Shown: positions 24,156-34,540 of the stretch, in pieces
How positions within the stretch are numbered: the stretch's first letter is position 1
Layout: every line of letters starts with the position of its first letter
Assembly (NCBI GenBank): GCA_009746045.1
Contig: RPFO01000348.1
Span: 1,621,801-1,667,800 of the forward strand
Reading direction: 5' to 3'
Length of the DNA: 46,000 nucleotides
Source: Mesostigma viride
Lineage: Eukaryota > Streptophyta > Mesostigmatophyceae > Mesostigmatales > Mesostigmataceae
Program-made: the position numbers and the translations under genes
Notes under the pieces: model-generated
What the model was told of the DNA's origin: nothing
The model's input: the letters and a program-made list of their open reading frames with translations, nothing else
Database searches by the model: none

Positions 24156-24737
24156 GTGACTATTCAGTATAATGACCACAATTTGAGCATGCTCAGTGCT
24201 TTGAGGCACATGCTTGATTGAAAAAATGCATCGGAACCACAATGGGCCTCCGCTGACCAGTTGTCTCATTGATGTTCATGACTATATCAAAGAGACAACC
24301 AGCTACAATTGCGCGCATATCATTAATAAATAGAAGGAAACATCACCACGTGACATTTGCAGCTTGCGCCCAATTCTGTAATTAATTAGTCTTGTGTCCC
24401 CATTGGGGGACCACGGAGCACTGAATTCCCTGCGAGTGGACGTCATGCAAGCTAGCTAGTCGAGAGCGGCCTCCCTCCTCCTTGTGTTTGATTATAAAAG
24501 GAACCATCATAGTATTGATCATAGTATTGGTACCCACGTGCAACGCAGTCACATGCTTATTATAACTAATCATGCACACATCTAGACAAGTGAGGCAATC
24601 AATAGATATACATGTCAAGAAAACGCGGACAAGATAACGGCAGGCTCGAGCTACCACGGGCCGGATTCTTACGATTTCAGGCCTGCGCTGGTTGTCTCCT
24701 TTATGTCAGCACCCTGAGGGCTTCGCTCCTGTTTTCT

Positions 24738-25020
24738 CCCCACGGGCCCCGCGGCCCGTTGCTAGCCAGGGTAGAAGTCCGCAGGTGGAGGTTATTGCCC
24801 CTGAAGATTGCCGCTGCACTAACGCCTCGTTTGCCATTACAGTAGAGCTAGGACAGCTCACATGTATGAGGATTATATCCCCATCTAGTGACAATTAATG
24901 GTTGGGGCATGATGCACACGATATTTGTCCGTTCGTTTACACTTTTGTGTAATTATTTTTCTAAAGAGATTAGCGTAGTACTACGTTGCATGCTTATGCG
25001 CATGACACGCAAGTACTTAC
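24738..25020. repeat. Dispersed repeat D, copy 2
   Basis: Counterpart of 232-528. Its 3' end passes directly into the tetranucleotide array that starts at 25013. Confidence 0.75.
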
Positions 25021-25030
25021 TGACTTACTG

Positions 25031-25109
<79 letters not shown>

Positions 25110-25990
25110 CACTCGCTCGCCCGCCCGCCCGCCCGCCCGCCCGCCCGCCCCCCCCCCCCCCCACCCCCCCCCCCCACCCACCCACCCACACCACCACCCC
25201 ACCCACCCACCCACCCACCCACCCACCCACCCACCCACCACCCACCCACCCACCCACCCACCCACCACCCACCCACCCACCCACCCACCCACCCACCCAC
25301 CCACCACCCACCCACCCACCCACCCACCCACCCACCCACCCACCCACCCACCCACCCACCCACCCACCCACCCACCCACCCACCCACCCACCCACCCACC
25401 CACCCACCCACCACCCACCCACCCACCCACCCACCCACCCACCCACCCACCCACCCACCCACCCACCCACCCACCCACCCACCCACCCACCCACCCACCC
25501 ACCCACCCACCCACCCACCCACCCACCCACCCACCCACCCACCCACCCACCCACCCACCCACCCACCCACCCACCCACCCACCCACCCACCCACACCACC
25601 CACCCACCCACCCACCCACCCACCCACCCACCCACCCACCCACCCACCCACCCACCCACCCACCCACCCACCCACCACCCACCCACCCACCCACCCACCC
25701 ACCCACCCACCCACCCACCCACCCACCCACCCACCCACCCACCCACCCACCCACCCACCCACCCACCCACCCACCCACCCACCCACCCACCCACCCACCC
25801 ACTCACTCACCCACTCACTCACTCACTCACTCACTCACTCACTCACTCACTCACTCACTCACTCACTCACTCACTCACTCACTCACTCACTCACTCACTC
25901 ACTCACTCACTCACTCACTCACTCACTCACTCACTCACTCACTCACTCACTCACTTGTTACTTGCTTAGTTACTTACTTACTTACTTACT
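25013..25990. repeat. 1-kb compound tetranucleotide array
   Basis: Successive blocks: (TTAC) to 25110, (CGCC/GCCC) to 25148, a C-rich join, (CCCA) to about 25800, (CTCA) to about 25953, then (TTAC) again. It begins and ends with the same unit type. The 200- to 330-residue frames through it (Thr-His-Pro-Pro or Gly-Gly-Trp-Val) are repeat artefacts. Confidence 0.97.
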
Positions 25991-26151
25991 TGGTCATTGA
26001 TAGAAATGAAAAACAGGCCTGCAAAATAGAAAAATACAATACATTACATGACAGACCATGTTTGTGAACATTACAGCGAATCTCTGGCAGGCGCGTTAGA
26101 GTAGGCCCAGCCTCGAACCCTGCATGCCAATCTACACTTAGTGGGCCCGCT

Positions 26152-27333
26152 TTACTTGGCCTCCCTCACCCTCCTGTGCCGATAGTAAGTTGACCGCGGC
26201 ACACCTACTGGACCAAGCGGCTGGCCCAAGCCCGCAACAACGTTGGCATTGCTCGGGGCGCTGGGATTGGCGGCATTGCCGCCGCTTCCAAGGCAAGGCA
26301 CCCGGAACAATTGGCAAGCCGTGCAGCGTGGACGCAACACCAGGCCACAGACCTCCAGCACTCCCTTCAGGACCCAACCTGCCAGCCCCAGGCGCACTGT
26401 TTAAAGGTGGGCAGGTAGGCGGAGGAGGCTCCTGCTGGGTCACGCTGCCGTATGCCTCCGCCACACCTTGTGGGATCGCAAAGAGCTCACGCTGGGTCAC
26501 AGAAGAAGCACTAGGTACAGGGAAAGCGATGCCAACACATGCCTCTGGCCCCAAACCACCATGCAAAGGACCACCAATGCCCACGTGGCGCAACGAGGCT
26601 GCGGGTGGAATCCCAGTGGTTGTTGTCAACCGTACGTTGACAGGTGTTATTTGCTGTGCCCTTAGCAGTGCAGCCTTCTCCATGGTAGCCTCCCTGATTG
26701 TCAGCCAGTTTAACACGGTTTTTCTGTTTGCATTCGCTAAAGGAAAAGGAAAAGCGCTGTCAATCCTGGCCCTCGTAAGTAGTAGGCCAAAAATCTTTGA
26801 ATATGCTTGATAGAGGAATTTTGCCTGCAGTGAGGGCGTCCCTGGCACAGAGTCCCCGCCAAGAAGCAACTCCAAAAAGGCCTGCGCGACAGGGCTGGAG
26901 GATGGATCGGCTCCCGGACACCCGGCACCAACAAAGCCGCGATGCATTTCTTGGATACCGGCATGATGCGCATGAGAGGGCTTTGGCACCGTCCGCCGGG
27001 CCCAAAGTTCAAAGTGAATAGGGCCACGTGCTGCCGGTGGAAGCCTTTCCACAAGAGCCGTGTATTGTCGTGCATGTGCGTCTGAAATGAGTGCTCCTAC
27101 GGAATAAGCACCAATCACATCCCGCAAAAATACTGCCAAATCTTGCAAGGCATCTGAGGCAGGGTGCAAGACAGCGTTGCCAAGTGGAGGGGGCAGCGCG
27201 TCAATGTCAGCTACCCCGGAGGCCCACGGTGCTGGGAATGGGCCATCACCTTGGGGGGGCTGGCCGCTGGGCGCGTCCACCTCCGGTCCGACAGGCGGGA
27301 TCTCGTACAAGTAGCGCCCCTCATCCACCGAGG
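26152..27333 (-). CDS. Transposase-like gene, C-terminal exon(s)
   Basis: After the tenth cassette the frame reads through its own donor (PPQGDGPFPAPWAS) into a unique region: FLRDVIGAYSVGALISDAHA, IHFELWARRT, LLGGDSVPG, FLYQAYSKIFGLLL, MEKAALLRAQ. That frame ends at 26138. A different frame from about 26400 (after AAACAG) reads LEVCGLVLRPRCTACQLFR and ends GVPRSTYYRHRRVREAK-stop at 26152. Its Cys spacing and basic tail look more like a genuine C-terminus, implying a small intron or frameshift near 26400-26440. Confidence 0.65.
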
Positions 27334-30300
27334 CTGCAAGCACGAGCACGGATGCACATAACCAATAAAAGCAACATGTGGATTGGGAAGCATGCCACCT
27401 GAATTGAGTTTCAAGACAAAGGAGAGAGCAGTGCCAGCTAGGAAAACCAATGGAAGGCGGAGTCCACCCCAAAGCAAGGATAATAATCACCTTGGGGGGG
27501 CTGGCCGCTGGGCGCGTCCACCTCCGGTCCGACAGGCGGGATCTCGTACAAGCAGCGCCCCTCATCCACCGAGGCTGCAAGCACGAGCACGGATGCACAT
27601 AACCAATAAAAGCAACATTTGGATTGGGAAGCATGCCACCTGAATTGAGTTTCAAGACAAAGGAGAGAGCAGTGCCAGCTAGGAAAACCAATGGAAGGCG
27701 GAGTCCACCCCAACGCAAGGACAATAATCACCTTGGGGGGGCTGGCCGCTGGGCGCGTCCACCTCCGGTCCGACAGGCGGGATCTCGTACAAGTAGCGCC
27801 CCTCATCCACCGAGGCTGCGAGCACGAGCACGGATGCACATAACCAATAAAAGCAACATGTGGATTGGGAAGCATGCCACCTGAATTGAGTTTCAAGACA
27901 AAGGAGAGAGCAGTGCCAGCTAGGAAAACCAATGGAAGGCGGAGTCCACCCCAAAGCAAGGATAATAATCACCTTGGGGGGCTGGCCGCTGGGCGCGTCC
28001 ACCTCCGGTCCGACAGGCGGGATCTCGTACAAGTAGCGCCCCTCATCCACCGAGGCTGCAAGCACGAGCACGGATGCACATAACCAATAAAAGCAACATG
28101 TGGATTGGGAAGCATGCCGCCTGAATTGAGTTTCAAGACAAAGGAGAGAGCAGTGCCAGCTAGGAAAACCAATGGAAGGCGGAGTCCACCCCAAAGCAAG
28201 GACAATAATCACCTTGGGGGGGCTGGCCGCTGGGCGCGTCCACCTCCGGTCCGACAGGCGGGATCTCGTACAAGCAGCGCCCCTCATCCACCGAGGCTGC
28301 AAGCATGAGCACGGATGCACATAACCAATAAAAGCAACATGTGGATTGGGAAGCATGCCACCTGAATTGAGTTTCAAGACAAAGGAGAGAGCAGTGCCAG
28401 CTAGGAAAACCAATGGAAGGCGGAGTCCACCCCAAAGCAAGGATAATAATCACCGGGGGGGGCTGGCCGCTGGGCGCGTCCACCTCCGGTCCGACAGGCG
28501 GGATCTCGTACAAGTAGCGCCCCTCATCCACCGAGGCTGCAAGCACGAGCACGGATGCACATAACCAATAAAAGCAACATGTGGATTGGAAAGCATGCCA
28601 CCTGAATTGAGTTTCAAGACAAAGGAGAGAGCAGTGCCAGCTAGGAAAACCAATGGAAGGCGGAGTCCACCCCAAAGCAAGGACAATAATCACCTTGGGG
28701 GGGCTGGCCGCTGGGCGCGTCCACCTCCGGTCCGACAGGCGGGATCTCGTACAAGTAGCGCCCCTCATCCACCGAGGCTGCAAGCACGAGCACGGATGCA
28801 CATAACCAATAAAAGCAACATGTGGATTGGGAAGCATGCCGCCTGAATTGAGTTTCAAGACAAAGGAGAGAGCAGTGCCAGCTAGGAAAACCAATGGAAG
28901 GCGGAGTCCACCCCAAAGCAAGGACAATAATCACCTTGGGGGGCTGGCCGCTGGGCGCGTCCACCTCCGGTCCGACAGGCGGGATCTCGTACAAGCAGCG
29001 CCCCTCATCCACCGAGGCTGCAAGCACGAGCACGGATGCACATAACCAATAAAAGCAACATGTGGATTGGGAAGCATGCCACCTGAATTGAGTTTCAAGA
29101 CAAAGGAGAGAGCAGTGCCAGCTAGGAAAACCAATGGAAGGCGGAGTCCACCCCAAAGCAAGGATAATAATCACCGGGGGGGGCTGGCCGCTGGGCGCGT
29201 CCACCTCCGGTCCGACAGGCGGGATCTCGTACAAGTAGCGCCCCTCATCCACCGAGGCTGCAAGCACGAGCACGGATGCACATAACCAATAAAAGCAACA
29301 TGTGGATTGGAAAGCATGCCACCTGAATTGAGTTTCAAGACAAAGGAGAGAGCAGTGCCAGCTAGGAAAACCAATGGAAGGCGGAGTCCACCCCAAAGCA
29401 AGGATAATAATCACCGGGGGGGCTGGCCGCTGGGCGCGTCCACCTCCGGTTCGACAGGCGGGATCTCGTACAAGCAGCGCCCCTCATCCACCGAGGCTGC
29501 AAGCACGAGCACGGATGCACATAACCAATAAAAGCAACATGTGGATTGGGAAGCATGCCACCTGAATTGAGTTTCAAGACAAAGGAGAGAGCAGTGCCAG
29601 CTAGGAAAACCGATGGAAGGCGGAGTCCACCCCAAAGCAAGGACAATAATCACCTTGGGGGGGCTGGCCGCTGGGCGCGTCCACCTCCGGAGCAGGCGGG
29701 ATCTCGTACAAGCTAATTCCTTCCTCCTCCGCGGCTGCAGGCACGAGCATGGACACACACAAATAATTTCATCAATGTATAAATGGTCAATATTACCATT
29801 TTGTTCAAGGAAAGATGTAAAACAATATAAAATAGCAATAACAACTTTTCTAACAAAGCTAGCTGTGAGCTCGGATGGGCTACAAACGTTGTCTCAGCCA
29901 AACGCAAATGTTGGAGAATGACTAATGGCAACATTGCTTACCTTCATTGCATTGCACTAACCTTGCGGGGGCTCTTCTGGCACCTCCATGCCCACCGGTA
30001 CACCGGCCTCAATCCGTTCGTCAAGTGTTTGGTCCTTGTTGTCCTCCTTGGTCATCTCAGCATATGCTCCTTGCTCGTACAAGTATTCCACCCCAATGCG
30101 CTCCCCAGTGTAGGGAAAGAGGACCCTCGCGGTGGCAAAATGATCGCGGCCCCACACCGCACGTGAAGAATCATTTACTTGACGCACAAGCTCACCATCA
30201 TGGGTGAAGGGCAACACGCCATCCACTGTCACGGCGGCTTGTGCCCTATCCTCGTTCCACCGAGCAAGTCCTTCGATGGTGCAAGCTTGCGTATTCACCC

Positions 30301-31993
30301 CAGACAAAGAAGTGCCTGGAACAAAAAGGCATTGATGCAAATGAAAGTCCTCAAGCGAGGTGGTGCCCCGTGCGCAGCGGTATATTGGCAGGATGACACC
30401 GCCCTTCTCAAGTGTCCCTGTTTGCGTGTACAGCTCCACCCCCGGGGGGTCTTGCAGGCAGGCAATGTGCCGCGCTTGCTTCTCCCAGACATCTCGCATC
30501 AGCGGCTCACGACGGTCATTTGATGCAGATAATGGGATACCAAGTGCGTCCTTCGCGGAACAGTATTTGTCGACAAGGGATTGCAATGCTACCTGAGTCT
30601 CGCTCTCCCCACGCGTCCTGCGCTTACAATGCCGTTGAAGCTCCCTTCTTTTAATGGCAGCCCTCGCCGCACTCACCAAGGCATCACCAGTATAGCCTGC
30701 GCCCAATTTCCTCAGTTCCCCTTTCTTGGCCTCCAACAGCCGCTGATAATCTTGTTGGTCCCATACAAACAAACACGTTGACATCTGCCCCATGAACACG
30801 GAGAAGAGCGGGTGATTTGTTGACGAGCAGCTCTGGGCAAGACGGTGCATAAAATGCCACGAGTCCAAACGCACCACAATGTCCGGCCAATTGCAGAACA
30901 GCTTCTTGATGGTGCATTCCCCGTGCTCTGCACAACACCCCCTGTCTGTATATACTAGGTGTGGTGGCGGGATTCCATGGATGTCATATCGGCGAATGAT
31001 GCCATCGATCATGGGGGAAAGCGACTCCAGGCTCTCGCTCTCTGAAAAAACAGACATCAAAACTTCGCCGTTCTCATTGCCGACATTTGTGCACAATTGC
31101 GATGTGCCAACGGCAGCACCTGTCAACTTTTTGCAAAAGCGGAAGGTGCTATCAATTTTGAGTACCTTTCCATGCACGCTAGTGATGCAAGACAGAAGAT
31201 GCGGGAGCCTATTGAAAACATCTCTCAAGTAACATGAAATAAACCATTCCGGTCCAGGCAACCCACGGGGACGTGGTGCTGGGACATAGTTGTGTGGCAA
31301 GCTGGCAAAGCCGCCCTTATGTCGCTGGCAGTCCCGACAATAATGTAACATCCTTCTTGCCCATTCCTCTTCATGGGCAGTGCGAATCAAGCGCCATACA
31401 GAGGTTGTGGAATTGCCCTTCGTTCTGGCCCGCATTTGTAATGCTATGTCATCGTCCATGGCATACTTGTGCGTTAGAAGCACCCTGAACTGTTTTCTTG
31501 TCCCTGGCTGTAGATCGCGTAGCTGTGCAAGTAGGAGAGCATCCCAGGAGACGAGCCTCTTATGACAGCCCTCCCTGCACCACAGTTGCTCTCCAACTAA
31601 ATAATGCCAGTCACGTCTTGCAACAACTTGCCTAACGGAAGGGTGCCAACACCTGTGAACCAGCTCTTTCCTAGTTATAGTGCCATCTTTTTCTCTTATG
31701 CAAGATTCATAAGGGCAGTACAGCTTGGCGACCCCCCTTTTCACTGGGGCCCACAACATCAGCGACTGCCTAAAGTAACTACCAGGTTCCGGAGCTTTGT
31801 GTATGGTGACCGATACCTCAGGGGGGTGATACCAAAGGTTGAGTGCATTCGGCTTCCAGGCCTTGTTCAACCATGCGAGGTCGTTCGCAGCGACTGCTGC
31901 ATGCCACACGTTGGGAAACTGACCAGAAACATGCGCTTGTGTGCAACCTGAGGGCGAGGCTGAAGGAGGATTTCCTCTTCCACCACCAGCACC
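26152..31993 (-). CDS. Large DDE-transposase-like gene with tandem cassette exons
   Basis: Main exon 31993-29962 (acceptor TTACAG, donor GTTAGT, about 677 codons), then exon 29734-29654, a run of near-identical 82-84 bp exons, and a long last exon from 27333. Counting from 31909, the main exon has Cys pairs LYCPYESC and LWCREGC (possible zinc site), then VLKIDSTFRFCK (first Asp, about 253), LVYTDRGCC (second Asp, about 322), VVRLDSWHFMHR, and RGTTSLEDFHLHQ (Glu, about 521) followed by LARWNEDRAQ. That order fits a DDE/KDZ-like transposase. From memory it resembles a family of long uncharacterised animal and algal proteins (DUF6729 type), which needs a search to confirm. The first exon(s) upstream of 31993 were not found. 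It may be a domesticated or active element gene. Confidence 0.82.
27250..29740 (-). repeat. Tandem exon-plus-intron array, 240-241 bp period, about 10 copies
   Basis: Each unit holds a GCAG acceptor, an 84-bp exon (ASVDEGRYLYEIPPV...SGQPPQ), a GTGATT donor and a 157-bp intron. Exons: 29496-29415, 29257-29175, 29017-28935, 28777-28694, 28536-28454, 28296-28213, 28055-27973, 27815-27732, 27574-27491, and the last from 27333. Lengths are 82, 83, 83, 84, 83, 84, 83, 84, 84. The differences all fall in a C run (sense strand) next to the donor. Copies are almost identical in intron as well as exon, so amplification is recent or homogenised. Confidence 0.9.
29654..29734 (-). CDS. Transposase-like gene, founder-type cassette exon
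   Basis: 81 bp, phase 1 in and out, encoding AAEEEGISLYEIPPAPEVDA plus PSGQPPQ. It is the diverged first member of the repeat series and keeps the frame from the main exon. Confidence 0.75.
29962..31993 (-). CDS. Transposase-like gene, main catalytic exon
   Basis: 2032 bp, phase 0 in (GAGGGRGNPPS...), phase 1 out (EEPPQ plus one base). No stop or frameshift over 677 codons, which implies recent selection or recent insertion. It contains the Cys pairs and all three acidic positions described for the gene. Confidence 0.85.
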
Positions 31994-32850
31994 CTGTAAC
32001 GTAACAGCATATCAAGCACAAAATATGCACATCCGGGTCGCAACGCGAGCACACTCATAATGCCAATCAAGCACAACCATACAAACGGGCATGTGGAGGT
32101 CGGACACGCACCATTGTGATTCACTTCTAAAATAACAATGCTTTATTCAAGGTACAGCATACCCACATACCACGTTGAATATGCACATGTAAGCATGCTA
32201 GTAAGTTCCTTGTATTGGTCAAATTACTCATTATACACCACATACATCACAACATAACTGGTTAATGTCGCGCCTGTATCTCTCTTTTCAAAAACAAATC
32301 TCCAAAAAGGAACATCTCAATGTTGACAAATGATGACTCTACATCAACAACCTCGTGCGCCTCACTGAGAAATTGCGGTGAGCTGCACTAGGAACACATA
32401 AACAAATACTACAATAGTACATAGATATACTGTGGACAACTATATACTACCTCCGGGCCATTAAAATATCTACGTGGGTGGGCCATTAAAATATCTACAT
32501 ATTGGACACTGTGTATGAGGCACTACCACGGTAATTTATATGGGAATTTTTCAAAGCCCTTCCATGTCCTCATACCTAGAGATGTATAGCAAAGACCTAT
32601 GAAAAAAAATCTGGGTTTGGACTCTGAAGTTAGAGGCACCACAAAAAGACACCTAGGGGGGTCACCTGGCCCTTGGCTAATTTTGGCGCACATGCCCGCG
32701 TTAAATTAGTGCAAATGAGAGATAGGAACCACGTGTGGGATTTGACATCACATCCATGCTCGTGGCACACTTGGGTATGAGCCCACCAATTTGGGGCCCA
32801 ATCGCAAAGCGTTTGGGCACATAAAACTGCCATGGTGCACATGGGTATTT
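31994..32850. other. Upstream of transposase-like gene, no exon identified
   Basis: AT-richer sequence with no supported coding frame. A GGGCCATTAAAATATCTAC direct repeat occurs twice near 32457-32498. Confidence 0.45.
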
Positions 32851-34305
32851 TTCAGGGACATTTCAGTTACATTTTTTATTCACACTTTCAGTTGCATGCA
32901 GGCTTATAACTTCCTTAACTGAACAGGTCTTTGAGAGCCCTCTTATTGTAGCATCCCCAGACTTGTGTACAAGAGAGTGGCACCTCTAAAGCCACAGTTA
33001 GGGACCATTAACCCATGACTGGCGTAAATAATGCCTACAAAATCATCACAAAAAAGGACCTTCCCATGCCCTACAAACTTGAAAATCTGTGCAATACATT
33101 CCTTAAATGGCAATGGGAGAGGCTGCCACACTCAAAACTGGTGCAATACAATGTAGAGAGTCTAAATCCCAGCACCCAGCATGTGGGCCTGCAGTTTACT
33201 AGGAGAGAGGATGCACGCATGGGCATGCCCATTTCATGCCACCAAACATCAACCATACCACCTGTGACAAGCGTATGGTTCAAAAAACTGGGCAAAACCA
33301 CTTCAACCTTAAAGTGGCGGCATATCATTACACATGACAATTAAACCGGTGCTGAAGGCTGCAAAACCAGTGCTAAAGAAGCACGCTTGGCATGTAAATG
33401 AATGCAAACTGTCCTATTGCAAGGCCTTTAGTCACCTTATACTACGCTAGTGCCGCTTTCTTGCACCCCATTAGAACCTTGCATCTGCCTTTATAGTGGT
33501 ATAAAGCAGTGGTGTTGCACACTATAGTAATTGCTTGTGTTAATGCTGCCTAGCCAATACTAAGAAACCCATCCAACGTTTTTACCTTCACATGCTTAGG
33601 AATTTACCTATGGGAAAGTGGGCAGAGGCAAGGGGAAAAGAGTACTAACTTGCTTCCCTAGGCTGCACAAGAATAATTTTCAGGGGCATTTCAGCCACTA
33701 AGTTGAATGTGCACCCCAAGCGACGTTTAGGCTTCTAACCTGGACAAAAGAGCATGTCGCTTTTAACACAGCACTCCCAGACTTGTATGAAACAGTTTGG
33801 CACCCTCACAAGCATAAAAGGGTCCATTTCTTGACAACTGGCGTTTATAGTGATCACTTAATCGCCAGCAACCTCGAGCTCAGCATGCCTCCAAAATTGT
33901 ATACATTGCATAATAACTTCTTTAAACGGCAAGGGGAGTGGCTGCCACACTCAAACCTAATGCACTACAATGCTTAATGTCCAAATCCCAGCACCCCGCA
34001 TGTGGGCCTGTAGTTTAGTAGGGGGAAATATGCACGCATGGGCATGCCCATTCATGCGAGCAAACATCAACCACACCACCTGTGACAGGCGTATGCTTCC
34101 AAAAACTGGACAAAACCGCTTCAACCTCAAAGTGGCGGCATATCATTACACATGACAATTAAACCAGTACGAAAGGCAGCAAAGAATGCACGCTGGGCAT
34201 TTTAATGATTGCAAACTGTGCTGTTGCAAGGCCTTAACTCACCCTACTGCGCTAGTGACGCTCTCCTGTGCCCCCTTTAGAACCTTGCATCTGGCTTTTA
34301 AGTGG
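32850..34305. repeat. Diverged 829-bp-period tandem duplication
   Basis: 32850-33505 and 33680-34305 align throughout. Shared blocks include CCCAGACTTGTRT, GGCTGCCACACTCAAA, GCACGCATGGGCATGCCCAT and AAAGTGGCGGCATATCATTA. Both carry frame-breaking differences, so this is non-coding or long dead. It lies just upstream of the transposase-like gene. Confidence 0.88.
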
Positions 34306-34403
34306 TAAGCATAGGTGGGCTGGCCGCATCGACAGAACCGACCTATACGACGTGCACCACCCTGGTCCAACACACACGTCCACATCCCCCTTATCCCCCT
34401 TAA

Positions 34404-34540
34404 CCTCTTCTCCCCCTTATCTATCTACGATGGATCACCTCTTCTCCCCCTTATCTATCTCTGATGGATCACCTCTTCTCCCCCTTATCTATCTCTGATG
34501 GATCACCTCTTCTCCCCCTTATCTATCTATGATGGATCAC
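34404..34540. repeat. 34-bp minisatellite overlapping the GPAT9 stop codon
   Basis: GATGGATCACCTCTTCTC begins at 34429, 34463, 34497 and 34531. The last copy contains the stop codon and final codons of the acyltransferase on the minus strand. Confidence 0.9.

Noticed and set aside
24986-25969. 327-residue Thr-His-Pro-Pro frame and three Gly-Trp-Val frames opposite
   Set aside because: Tetranucleotide array with no stop in several frames; no unique flanking domain.
27438-29414. Minus-strand frames of 170-260 residues with repeated hydrophobic segments (ILALGWTPPSIGFPSWHC)
   Set aside because: They read straight through the cassette introns; the hydrophobic part is intron sequence between conserved acceptor and donor.
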